A stretch of DNA of 34,745 nt from UBA7803 sp041686955 (GTDB lineage Bacteria > Pseudomonadota > Gammaproteobacteria > Pseudomonadales > Azotimanducaceae). Positions 1 to 7,290 of the stretch are shown piece after piece (position 1 is the stretch's first letter; the number at the start of each line of letters is the position of its first letter). The position numbers and the translations under genes were made by a program. The DNA is taken from NCBI GenBank assembly GCA_041686955.1, contig JAWLCV010000044.1, positions 1 through 34,745 on the forward strand, read 5' to 3'. The notes beneath the pieces are model-generated. The model was not told the origin of the DNA and did not search any database. It was given only the letters and a program-made list of their open reading frames with translations.

Positions 1-987
1 GTAATCGCGCATCAGGTTGAACAGCTCGCCTCGCTGCAGCCGATCCGTCAGCGGCTCCGGATAGGCGGCCGGGGAATCCGCCAGCTCGCGGACTCCGAAG
101 GCGTTGTGGAAATATTCGGCGAACGCGTAGACGTTGCGTTGCCCGACCATGAAGCTGTAGTCGCCGTTGACGATGCCGGAGACCTTCCAGGTGCCGGTGG
201 CGAGCCGGGTGGCCAGCAGGTCGGCGCGCAGCAGCGCGCCACCCACCGGGAAGCGGTAACCGACGCCCGCCACGCGGTCCCGGTAGTGGCGCCCAGCCAC
301 CAGCTCGAGCTCGCTGACACCGATGAAGCGGTGCCATTTGCCCGCGAAGCTGGCGGCATCTGCACCGCGCTCCCCGGCATCGTCCCGACGCCCCACCGCC
401 AGAAGCTGAAGATTGCCGCCCGCGTCCAGGGCGCGCTCCACCAGGAGCAGATCGTCTCCGGCCTTGTAGTCCTGGTCCACGGTGGTGGGGGCGAAGGGGT
501 TGAACAGATCCAGGGGCTGAAACACCAGGCCGTTTCCCCAGCTCACCGCCTGCCGGCCCAGGGTCACCCCCCAGGGGCCGTGACGGTAGCGCACGGCCAG
601 CCGGTCGAACCGGTGAAGGAGTTGCCGGTCGCTGCCCTCGTCCAGGGTCCAGGTCAGATCCGCCAGCCGCCGCCGGTCGCTGACGGCGGTTTGCGTCAAG
701 GTGGGGCCGAGGCCCGCGAGCCCCCGCGCGTCGCTCTGGAGATACGTGGTGCTGTGGTCCGCCAGCCAGGTGAAACGGCCCGCGCGGTGACGCAGCACCA
801 GCCGCAGGTCCAGGTCCTGGTCGAAGCCCGGGGTGCCCGACTGCTGGCGCCGCAGATCCTCCTCGGGCAGCAGGCTCAGGATGCCGAACCACTTCAGCCG
901 CCCGTCCAGCTCCACGGCCCCGGTCTCGACGCCGCAGAGCGCCGCCGTCAGTGCGAGGATGCCCAGCAGACGTCGCGGCCGGCTCAT
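1..987 (-). CDS. Outer-membrane beta-barrel-like protein, C-terminus cut by window edge
   Basis: An open frame of 329 codons runs from the ATG at 987 to the window edge without a stop, so the C-terminus is missing. The N-terminus looks like a Sec signal peptide (basic MSRPRRLL, hydrophobic LGILALTAAL, likely cleavage after about residue 24). The rest shows alternating hydrophobic/polar stretches rich in aromatic residues and Arg/Asp, as in outer-membrane barrels. A segment around residues 150-170 reads LGRQAVSWGNGLVFQPLDLF, resembling the RQ...WG...NP signature of DUF1302/alginate-export-like porins; this likeness is from memory and the family is not certain. The start lies 4 nt after the stop of the ABC ATPase, so it is probably translationally coupled and the outer-membrane end of the operon. 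Its substrate is unknown. Confidence 0.7.
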   Translation of the reverse strand, partial: MSRPRRLLGILALTAALCGVETGAVELDGRLKWFGILSLLPEEDLRRQQSGTPGFDQDLDLRLVLRHRAGRFTWLADHSTTYLQSDARGLAGLGPTLTQTAVSDRRRLADLTWTLDEGSDRQLLHRFDRLAVRYRHGPWGVTLGRQAVSWGNGLVFQPLDLFNPFAPTTVDQDYKAGDDLLLVERALDAGGNLQLLAVGRRDDAGERGADAASFAGKWHRFIGVSELELVAGRHYRDRVAGVGYRFPVGGALLRADLLATRLATGTWKVSGIVNGDYSFMVGQRNVYAFAEYFHNAFGVRELADSPAAYPEPLTDRLQRGELFNLMRDY

Positions 988-991
988 GGAG

Positions 992-1687
992 TCACACCGG
1001 CACCACCACCGCGTCGTCCACCACGGCGCCGTCCCGCAGCTTCACCTTGCGGCGCGAGTAGCTCATCACCAGCGGATCGTGGGTGGCGGTGACGATGGTG
1101 AGCCCCTGCGTCTCGTTGAGATCGCGCAGCAGCTTCAACAACTCCTCGGTGGTCACGCTGTCCAGGTTCGCGCTGGGCTCGTCGGCGAGCAGCAGCACCG
1201 GGCGGGTGACGATGGCGCGAGCGATGGCGACCCGCTGCTGCTGACCGCCTGACAGCTCGCCCGGGCGCCGGTCCGAAAGTCCCGCCAGCCCCAGGGCCTC
1301 GAGCATCTCCAGGGCCCGGCGGCGCCGCTCGGCCGCGCCTACACCCTGGAGCTGAAGAATGAACTCGACGTTCTCCCGGGCGCTCAGCACCGGGATCAGG
1401 TTGTAGGCCTGAAAGACGAAGCCCAGCTTGTGCAGGCGCAGATCCGCCAGAGCCGGCTCCGAGAGCGCGTTCAGCAGCTCGCCGTCCACCCGCACCTCCC
1501 CCCGGGTCGGGCGGTCGAGGCCGCCGATGAGGTTGAGCAGGGTGGACTTGCCCGAGCCGGACGGTCCGGACAGGCTGACGAATTCCCCCCGCCGCACCTG
1601 GAAGTCCACCGAGTCGAGGGCCCGCACCGGCACGCCGTCGCCGTAGGTACGGCTCACGCCGCGGCAGTCCACCACCAGGTCCGTCAT
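992..1687 (-). CDS. ABC transporter ATPase, LolD/MacB type
   Basis: A 231-residue ATP-binding subunit of an FtsX-type (type VII, mechanotransmission) ABC system that would power the two permeases upstream. The sequence shows Walker A GPSGSGKST at 41-49, the Q-loop glutamine at 93, the ABC signature LSGGQQQR at 145-152, Walker B LLLADEP at 165-171 and the switch histidine at 203. The length fits LolD/MacB-type ATPases (about 220-240 residues). Its ATG overlaps the stop of the preceding permease (ATGA, 1684-1687), and the outer-membrane protein gene starts 4 nt after its own stop. LolD, MacB or a related efflux or lipoprotein-handling role cannot be separated by the ATPase alone; the LolA-like gene in the operon favours lipid or lipoprotein handling. 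Confidence 0.93.
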   Translation of the reverse strand: MTDLVVDCRGVSRTYGDGVPVRALDSVDFQVRRGEFVSLSGPSGSGKSTLLNLIGGLDRPTRGEVRVDGELLNALSEPALADLRLHKLGFVFQAYNLIPVLSARENVEFILQLQGVGAAERRRRALEMLEALGLAGLSDRRPGELSGGQQQRVAIARAIVTRPVLLLADEPSANLDSVTTEELLKLLRDLNETQGLTIVTATHDPLVMSYSRRKVKLRDGAVVDDAVVVPV

Positions 1688-2895
1688 CGTCGCATGGCCT
1701 CCAGAGGCTCGATCTTCACCGCCCGCCAGGCGGGGTAGAGGCTGGCCAGCACGCCGAAACCCAGGCTCATGGCCGCCAGCAGCGCCAGATCCCCCGGTAG
1801 CAGGCGGGGAACCAGGCGGCTCGACATCCGCGCCAGCTCCGCGCCCGCCGCCCAGCGCGAGAGGTCGATGCCGTCGCGGAGCATCCAGGTGAGCAGCGCC
1901 CCGGCGGCGAGCCCCAGGGCGACGCCCGCGGCCATGACCAGCGCCGACTCCAGCACCACCTGAACCAGCACCGCGCCACGCTGCATGCCCACGGCCCGCA
2001 GCATCCCCAGCTCCCTCGTGCGTTCCATCACGGCGGTGATCAGCGTGTTCACCAGTCCGAATATGAGGGCGCCCATCATCACCAGAAACCAGATGTAGAT
2101 GGCCGTGTCGGCCAGGGCGTACATGGCCGCCGCCTGGGGCTCCAGCTCCTGCCAGGAGAGCACCCGAAGATCCGCCAGCCGCGCCCGCAGGTCACGGACC
2201 ACGGCATCGGTGACGGCGTCGTCCCGGAGCCGGAGCGACAGCTCCGTGACCTCCCCGGTACCGAGCAGCGACTGGACGTAGTGCAGGCCCGTGAACGCGT
2301 ACGCCTTCTCGAGGGCGGTACCGTCGGCGTCGAAGATTCCCGCCACCCGAAACCCGGCCTCCCGGGTGGAGCCGTCGGCGCCGCGGGTGATGACCACCAC
2401 CCGGTAGCCCACGTCCGTCTCGAGCTGATCCGCCAGGGCGCGGCCGACCAGGATCCGATTGTCGCCGGGGCCGTTCAGCCGCTCCCCGAGCACCGGAACG
2501 TCGGCGAGGAACGAGATGCTCTCGCGCGCGGGGTTCACGCCGACGAGCTGCAGGCCCCGGGTCTCCCGTTCGCTCATGATCACCGCCGGCACCACCACCC
2601 GCGCCGCCCAGCCGGCGAGAGCGTCACCGGGCACGGCGTTCTTCCAGTCTTCCCCCGGCAGGAAGCGGTGCATGATGCCCGGGTCGTCCCGGTAACCCGG
2701 TGCCAGCACCTTGACGTGCCCGGTGAGGTTTCCCACCGCGGCATCGCGCATGTCCTCCTGCATGCCGCGCACCAGGCTGTTCAGCACCGTCACGCCGGCC
2801 ACCGCCACCGCGATGGCGGCGAGCAGCATGGCGTTGCGCCGCCGGTGACGGAACAGGTTGCGCGCGCTCAAGCTTACGAGAAGGCCAACGGGCAT
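1684..2895 (-). CDS. FtsX-type ABC permease (second of pair)
   Basis: A 403-residue inner-membrane permease. The chosen ATG at 2895 shares one base with the stop of the upstream permease (TGATG); longer in-frame extensions would run inside that gene. There is one N-terminal membrane segment (about 21-40) after the ARNLFRHRRR motif typical of this family, then a large periplasmic MacB-like domain to about residue 265, then three C-terminal membrane segments, the first followed by the conserved loop TRELGMLRAVGMQ. It ends in YPAWRAVKIEPLEAMRR, the usual FtsX/LolC/E C-terminal signature. It probably forms a heterodimer with the product of 2895-4151 and is energised by the ATPase at 992-1687. Confidence 0.9.
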   Translation of the reverse strand: MPVGLLVSLSARNLFRHRRRNAMLLAAIAVAVAGVTVLNSLVRGMQEDMRDAAVGNLTGHVKVLAPGYRDDPGIMHRFLPGEDWKNAVPGDALAGWAARVVVPAVIMSERETRGLQLVGVNPARESISFLADVPVLGERLNGPGDNRILVGRALADQLETDVGYRVVVITRGADGSTREAGFRVAGIFDADGTALEKAYAFTGLHYVQSLLGTGEVTELSLRLRDDAVTDAVVRDLRARLADLRVLSWQELEPQAAAMYALADTAIYIWFLVMMGALIFGLVNTLITAVMERTRELGMLRAVGMQRGAVLVQVVLESALVMAAGVALGLAAGALLTWMLRDGIDLSRWAAGAELARMSSRLVPRLLPGDLALLAAMSLGFGVLASLYPAWRAVKIEPLEAMRR

Positions 2896-4151
2896 CACGC
2901 CGGCACCCGCAAGGCCGTGGCGGGCTCGAGCCGCAGTAGGCGCAGCGAAGGCAGCACCGCGGCGAGCTGCGTGCCGACGAACATGACCAGCGGCGCCGTG
3001 AGCAGCGCCTCCCGGGTGAAGGAGGGATAGAGCCGGGTGGGCATGTACATCTCCCGGGCGAGCTGCTCCATCTCCTCCCCCAGATAGATGCCGACCCGGC
3101 CGAGCCAGGCCACCAGCGCCGTTGCCAGGAGCAGGCCGGCGCCGGTTCCCAGCGCCCAGATGAACACCGCCTCCCACTGCAGCATGACCACGATGCGCCG
3201 GGGCCGCATGCCGATGGCCAGCAGCACGCCGAACTCCCTGGTGCGCTCGTAGACGGTCATGATGAAGGTGTTCACGACGCTGAACGCCACCAGCACCATG
3301 ATGATCCAGTACATGAGCACGCCGCTTATCCGGTCGATCTCGATGGCCTGGCGCAGCTCCGGAAGCACCTCCTGCCAGCTCCGCACCCGGACCGGCTCGC
3401 CGCCGCCAGCCGCGGGCCAGCGCGGCGGCAACGCCGTGACGAGGGCTTCGACGGCGGCGTCCACGGCGTCCAGATCCGGGGCGCGCACCACCAGCGTATG
3501 AACCCGGTCCTCGAGCTCGAAGGCCGTCCGCACGTCGTCGATGTGGGCCAGCAGCAAGCCCCGGTCCAGCTCCGCCATTCCGGTGCGAAACACTCCGACC
3601 ACCCGAACCACCATGGCTGCCACCCCGCCCTCGCGGGCGCTGCCGAGCAGCACCGCCTCGTCGCCCACGTCCACCCCCAGATTGCGCGCCAGGGCCTCGC
3701 CCAGCACCCCTTCCCCGGCGGATCGCAGATCGCGCCCCCGGACGATGCGCTCATGGAAGCTCACCACCCGGACATGGCTATGGGGCTCGATGCCCAGAAG
3801 CTGGGCGCCGAAGCTGCGCTCCCCGGCCGAGGCGAGCACGAAGGCCTCCACCCGCGGGGTGGCTGCCGCCACGCCCTGCACCTGCCGCACCAGTCCGGTG
3901 AGCCGTCCCGCGGCCGGAAGCGCATCCTCCAGCCGCTCCTCGGTCACGTAGTGGGCGCTCTGAATCTGCACGTGGCCGGTGAGCAGCGACGTGGCGGTCT
4001 CCTCCATGGTGCGATAGCTGCCGAGCTGGATGCACATGGTGGCCACCACCAGGAACACGGCGAAGGCGACGCCGCCTGCGGTGAGCCAGGTTCGCCGTCG
4101 ATTGCGCCACAGGTTGCGCCAGCCGATGTGCAGCGCCATGGCGCCGGTCAT
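2895..4151 (-). CDS. FtsX-type ABC permease (first of pair)
   Basis: A 418-residue permease with the same layout as its neighbour: a basic RNLWRNRRR segment, membrane helix about 21-44, a periplasmic domain, and three C-terminal helices with the loop TREFGVLLAIGMRPRR. The C-terminus LRLLRLEPATALRVPA is the family signature. A second ATG four codons downstream (4139) is a possible alternative start; no strong ribosome-binding site separates the two. The gene starts 13 nt after the stop of the LolA-like gene, so both are likely on one mRNA. Two different permease genes suggest a LolC/LolE-like heterodimer, although no Lol identity is claimed. Confidence 0.9.
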   Translation of the reverse strand: MTGAMALHIGWRNLWRNRRRTWLTAGGVAFAVFLVVATMCIQLGSYRTMEETATSLLTGHVQIQSAHYVTEERLEDALPAAGRLTGLVRQVQGVAAATPRVEAFVLASAGERSFGAQLLGIEPHSHVRVVSFHERIVRGRDLRSAGEGVLGEALARNLGVDVGDEAVLLGSAREGGVAAMVVRVVGVFRTGMAELDRGLLLAHIDDVRTAFELEDRVHTLVVRAPDLDAVDAAVEALVTALPPRWPAAGGGEPVRVRSWQEVLPELRQAIEIDRISGVLMYWIIMVLVAFSVVNTFIMTVYERTREFGVLLAIGMRPRRIVVMLQWEAVFIWALGTGAGLLLATALVAWLGRVGIYLGEEMEQLAREMYMPTRLYPSFTREALLTAPLVMFVGTQLAAVLPSLRLLRLEPATALRVPA

Positions 4152-4164
4152 GGACCGCTGTTCC

Positions 4165-4938
4165 TCAAGGAGCCGCCCCGGTGCGCAGCGCGAAGAGCGT
4201 GAACAGGTCGTCGTCCAGGGGCACGCCGAACTCGGCGCGGCGGTAGCTGACCTCGGTGTAGCGCTCCGGCTCGTCGAGCTGGCTCATGCGCATCCGGGTG
4301 GCGAGCACCCGGCCCCTCAGCTCGCCGATCTCCAGCGCCTCCAGCCGCTTGAGCGCGGTCAGATCCTGATCGAAGAAGGTATGGGAGAGCAGCACGTAGT
4401 CGTCGCGCAAGATCAGCACTTCCTTACCCCAGACCACGGGGGCGTTGTCGTGGGGCACGGCTTCCACGGTGTAGCGCCGGTGATCGTCGCCCGCCTCGAC
4501 CCCGATCAGCCTCAGCTCGTAGTGCCTGAGCAGCTTGTCGCTGCGGGACAGGTCGTTGTAGGAGAAGTCGGAACCCGCCCAGCTCTGCGACATGAGGCTG
4601 AACGGCAGCCGGATGGTGCGGTTGAGCTGGGGCGTGTACGTCCACATGCTCTCGCCCAGCTTCAAGGTAGCGTTGCCTGCGTCTCGCGGCGGCGCGGTGA
4701 AACGGATGAGGGCGTCCTCACGACCCCGGGTCCAGGCCACCAGGCTCGACGTGCGCTGCCACTCGGGCCGGTGGATCAGCATGTCGAGCTCGGCGTAGGA
4801 CGTCTCGCCCCGCACCAGGTCCAGGGCCCCGGCCACCAGTTCCCGGGCCGTGGGATGCGCGGCCTCCTCCGCCGCCCGGGATGCCGTGCCCCAGACTGTC
4901 ATCACCATCAACCACAGCAGAGCCCGAGTCCGGCTCAT
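4165..4938 (-). CDS. LolA-like outer membrane lipoprotein-sorting family protein
   Basis: A 257-residue exported protein. I chose the ATG at 4938 because AGGAAAGG lies just upstream and it opens a clear signal peptide (MSRTRALLWLMVMTVWGTASRA, cut after about residue 22). An upstream in-frame start at 5007 would place 23 unrelated residues before the signal. The mature part contains a stretch reading MWTYTPQLNRTIRLPFSLM followed by SWAGSDFSYNDL, which is characteristic of the LolA-like family Pfam PF17131 (outer membrane lipoprotein-sorting protein). The fold is an open beta-barrel that shields lipid. It is the first gene of the ABC operon and is likely the periplasmic carrier or sensor between the permeases and the outer-membrane protein. 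Confidence 0.87.
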   Translation of the reverse strand: MSRTRALLWLMVMTVWGTASRAAEEAAHPTARELVAGALDLVRGETSYAELDMLIHRPEWQRTSSLVAWTRGREDALIRFTAPPRDAGNATLKLGESMWTYTPQLNRTIRLPFSLMSQSWAGSDFSYNDLSRSDKLLRHYELRLIGVEAGDDHRRYTVEAVPHDNAPVVWGKEVLILRDDYVLLSHTFFDQDLTALKRLEALEIGELRGRVLATRMRMSQLDEPERYTEVSYRRAEFGVPLDDDLFTLFALRTGAAP

Positions 4939-4997
4939 TACCTTTCCTGCAGCACGGGCCCAGCCGCGAAACCCGGCCATCTTCGCGCAAAACGGCG

Positions 4998-5014
4998 GCG
5001 GCGCCAAACGCCGC
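4998..5014 (-). terminator. Possible intrinsic terminator after the SRAP operon
   Basis: On the minus strand a 6-bp stem GCGGCG/CGCCGC with a 5-nt loop TTTGG is followed, after five G/C bases, by TTTT. It lies 57 nt after the stop of the small beta-rich protein gene and before the LolA-like gene, where a boundary between two operons is expected. The stem is short and the T tract is displaced, so termination may be weak. Confidence 0.35.
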
Positions 5015-5070
5015 TCAGAGCATCCTCTCCGCGAGGTAGCGGTCGGAGCGGCCGTGCCCGCCGCCCGAGG

Positions 5071-5523
5071 TCAGCGGCGGCGCCTCGGCAGCGAGACCAC
5101 GTTGCCGCCGTGGGCGGGACCCGGCCGCATCGACATCGCCATCTCCCAGGTGAACACGCGGGTGCCGTCGCGCACGAAGCCGCGGAAGCCGAACCCGCCC
5201 GCCACCTCGAAGAGCGCGAAGGTGGCGTGCACCGAGCCGGCGTCGTTCCAGAGCAGGCCCAGATTCGGGGGGCTGTCGAGCTTGGCCGTGCCCTGCAGCG
5301 TCTCCCCGTTCAGGCGAACCGCGAGCGTGTACGTGCCCACCTCGTTGCCCGCCACCCGCACCGAGACGTCCCGGTCGTTCCGCTCGGCCTGCCGCCATTG
5401 CCCGGTGACCGTGACGCCCTTCTCGTCGCGCAGCACGTCGACCTCGCACTCCACGGGCTGGCCGCGGCTCTGGCCGTCGGCCAGAATGCTGCCGCGCCCG
5501 GTCCAGTGTCCGTCCCGAAGCAT
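5071..5523 (-). CDS. Small beta-rich protein of unknown function
   Basis: A 150-residue protein I do not recognise. The ATG at 5523 shares its A with the stop of the SRAP gene (TGATG), which decides the start. There is no signal peptide or membrane segment. The sequence is a succession of short alternating strands (ECEVDVLR, VTVTGQWRQ, VSVRVAG, YTLAVRLNG, HATFALFEVAG, FRGFVRDG) separated by turns, suggesting an antiparallel barrel of lipocalin or nitrobindin type; this is inference from the strand pattern only. It ends in the basic tail SLPRRRR. Tight coupling to the SRAP and aldo/keto reductase genes suggests a shared role. Confidence 0.72.
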   Translation of the reverse strand: MLRDGHWTGRGSILADGQSRGQPVECEVDVLRDEKGVTVTGQWRQAERNDRDVSVRVAGNEVGTYTLAVRLNGETLQGTAKLDSPPNLGLLWNDAGSVHATFALFEVAGGFGFRGFVRDGTRVFTWEMAMSMRPGPAHGGNVVSLPRRRR

Positions 5524-6236
5524 CACGGGGCGGGATCCGCCGCCACGGTCACGGGCGGGCCCACGGGCTCGGTGCAGCACGGGTCCTTGTGACGTGCGTC
5601 GTTGACGTAGCGGGAGACCGGCACCACGTCCAGGTCCACGGGCACTCGCGGACTCAGAAGCCCTTTCACCGCGTCGCCCCCCGCCTGCCGATCGAGCCAG
5701 TGGCGGGCGTCGGCCGGTGCGATCATCACCGGCTGGCGCGTGTGCACGAACTCCAGCCCCGGATGGGCATCGGTGGTGAGGATGGCGAAGCTTTCCAGCA
5801 CCTCACCGGTACCGGCATCGCGCCAGCGGTCCCAGATGCCTGCGAGCAGCATGCCGGGCGCCTGCCGCGGATGAATGTAGTACGGCAGCTTCCGCAGTTG
5901 GCCAGACTGCTGGGCACGCGCCCATTCGTAGAAACCCGATACCGGAACCAGGCAGCGGCGCCGCTCGAACGGCTCGCGAAAGGCACGGCTCGTGGCCACG
6001 GTCTCCGATTTGGCGTTGAACATGCTGTAGCGGGTGCCGGCCTCGGCGGCCCAGTACGGAGTGAGCCACCAGCGCATGGGCACGAGCTCGGGCCGGTCTT
6101 CACGGTCGAGGCGGAGCACCACGATGGTTTCCGTGGGGGCCGCGTTGGGATTGTCGGGCCCGGGATGACGCAGCTCCACCAGCTCCAGCAGCAGCCGGGA
6201 AAGCGGGTCCGATTCGACGTTGAAACGTCCGCACAC
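5523..6236 (-). CDS. SRAP-domain protein (YedK/HMCES family)
   Basis: A 237-residue SOS-response-associated peptidase family protein. In this family Cys2 becomes the N-terminal residue after removal of Met1 and forms a thiazolidine crosslink with abasic sites in single-stranded DNA. The expected N-terminus MCGRF is encoded here only if translation begins at the GTG at 6236; GGAAAG lies about 10 nt upstream. Starting further upstream would bury the catalytic cysteine. Other active-site residues are in place: Asn74 (in MFNAKSET), Glu104 (in SGFYEW) and His158 (in TTDAHPG), matching YedK N75, E105 and H160 within one or two residues. It begins 5 nt after the stop of the aldo/keto reductase and overlaps the next gene by one base. 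Confidence 0.93.
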   Translation of the reverse strand: MCGRFNVESDPLSRLLLELVELRHPGPDNPNAAPTETIVVLRLDREDRPELVPMRWWLTPYWAAEAGTRYSMFNAKSETVATSRAFREPFERRRCLVPVSGFYEWARAQQSGQLRKLPYYIHPRQAPGMLLAGIWDRWRDAGTGEVLESFAILTTDAHPGLEFVHTRQPVMIAPADARHWLDRQAGGDAVKGLLSPRVPVDLDVVPVSRYVNDARHKDPCCTEPVGPPVTVAADPAP

Positions 6237-6241
6237 GGCGA

Positions 6242-7183
6242 TCAGCTTTCCAGGATCTCGACCACGTCGTTCATCTCTTCGTCGCTCAGCCGCCAACCCG
6301 GCGCCGCCTGAACGTTGGCGGCCACCTGCTCTGCCGAGGTGGCGCCGGCGATGACGCTGACGATTACCGGCTGCGACAACAGCCAGCCGAACGCCAGCTC
6401 CAGCAGGGTGTGGTCGTGCTCGCGGGCGAACGCGGCCAGCGCTTCCACCCGGTCGTACACCTCGTCGCGCATCATGCGCTGGGCCATGCCTTCCATCCGC
6501 GCCAGCCGGGAATCCTCAGGCGGCGCGCTGCCCCGGCGGTACTTACCCGTCAGCATGCCGCTGGCCAGGGGGAAGTAGGGCAGCAGGCCGATCCCGAAGT
6601 GCCGGCACGCCGGCAGCACCTCGTGGCGCACCGCCCGTTCCAGCAGGCTGTAGTGGTTCTGCGCCGTGACGAACGGCGTCCACCCGGCAGACCGGGCGGT
6701 CCAGTGGGCGTCGGCGATCTGCCAGCCCGTGAAATTGGAGTGCCCCAGGTAGCGCACCTTGCCTTCCCGCACCAGATCGTCGAGAACGCTCAGGGTCTCG
6801 GCGATGGGGGTCGCCGGATCGGGCGCATGGATCTGGTAGAGATCGATCCAATCCGTGCCGAGCCGGGTGAGGCTGGCCTCGACGGCACGCCGGACGTAGC
6901 GCCGGGATCCGCCCTTCTCCTGCAGCGAGGGGCCGGTGGGCATGCCGAACTTGGTGGCGATGATCGCCCGGTCCCGGCGGCTGCCGAGGGCCTGCCCCAG
7001 CAGCCGCTCGGACTCCTGGCCGCCGTAGACGTCGGCGGTGTCGAAGAAATTGATGCCGTGATCCAGCGCAGCGTCCACCACCTCGCGAGCGGCCTTGGCG
7101 TCGATGCGGCCGCCGAAGTTGTTGCAGCCGATTCCCACCTCCGACACGTACAGGCCGGCATTGCCCAAGCGACGCTGCTCCAT
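6242..7183 (-). CDS. Aldo/keto reductase
   Basis: A 313-residue NADPH-dependent oxidoreductase of the AKR TIM-barrel superfamily, which reduces aldehydes or ketones. The ATG at 7183 is preceded by GGGAGAAGG and starts the typical MEQRRLG sequence; an in-frame start 20 codons upstream has no support. The catalytic tetrad is complete: Asp48 and Tyr53 (FDTADVYGG), Lys78 (ATKFGMP) and His119 (YQIHAPD). The C-terminal cofactor region VIAGATSAEQVAANVQA is also present. It is the first gene of an operon with a SRAP DNA-repair protein, which suggests, as inference only, a job in aldehyde detoxification. The substrate is not predictable. Confidence 0.93.
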   Translation of the reverse strand: MEQRRLGNAGLYVSEVGIGCNNFGGRIDAKAAREVVDAALDHGINFFDTADVYGGQESERLLGQALGSRRDRAIIATKFGMPTGPSLQEKGGSRRYVRRAVEASLTRLGTDWIDLYQIHAPDPATPIAETLSVLDDLVREGKVRYLGHSNFTGWQIADAHWTARSAGWTPFVTAQNHYSLLERAVRHEVLPACRHFGIGLLPYFPLASGMLTGKYRRGSAPPEDSRLARMEGMAQRMMRDEVYDRVEALAAFAREHDHTLLELAFGWLLSQPVIVSVIAGATSAEQVAANVQAAPGWRLSDEEMNDVVEILES

Positions 7184-7290
7184 CACCTTCTCCCGGGGTT
7201 GCGGCGAGCGCAGAATGGTAACGGTTTGCGTTTGCCCCTGCATTCGCGTAGTAAGGCGGCCTTCCAGCGAATCGAATCGAAGGCAGGATC

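Noticed and set aside
106..1092. Long open frame on the plus strand across the outer-membrane protein gene
   Set aside because: It is antisense to a frame with a signal peptide and porin-like motifs that is coupled to the ABC operon; long shadow frames are expected in DNA this GC-rich.
7226..7254. TTGCGT-17 nt-TAGTAA as a promoter for oligopeptidase B
   Set aside because: Only 3 of 6 matches in each hexamer, no better than chance.
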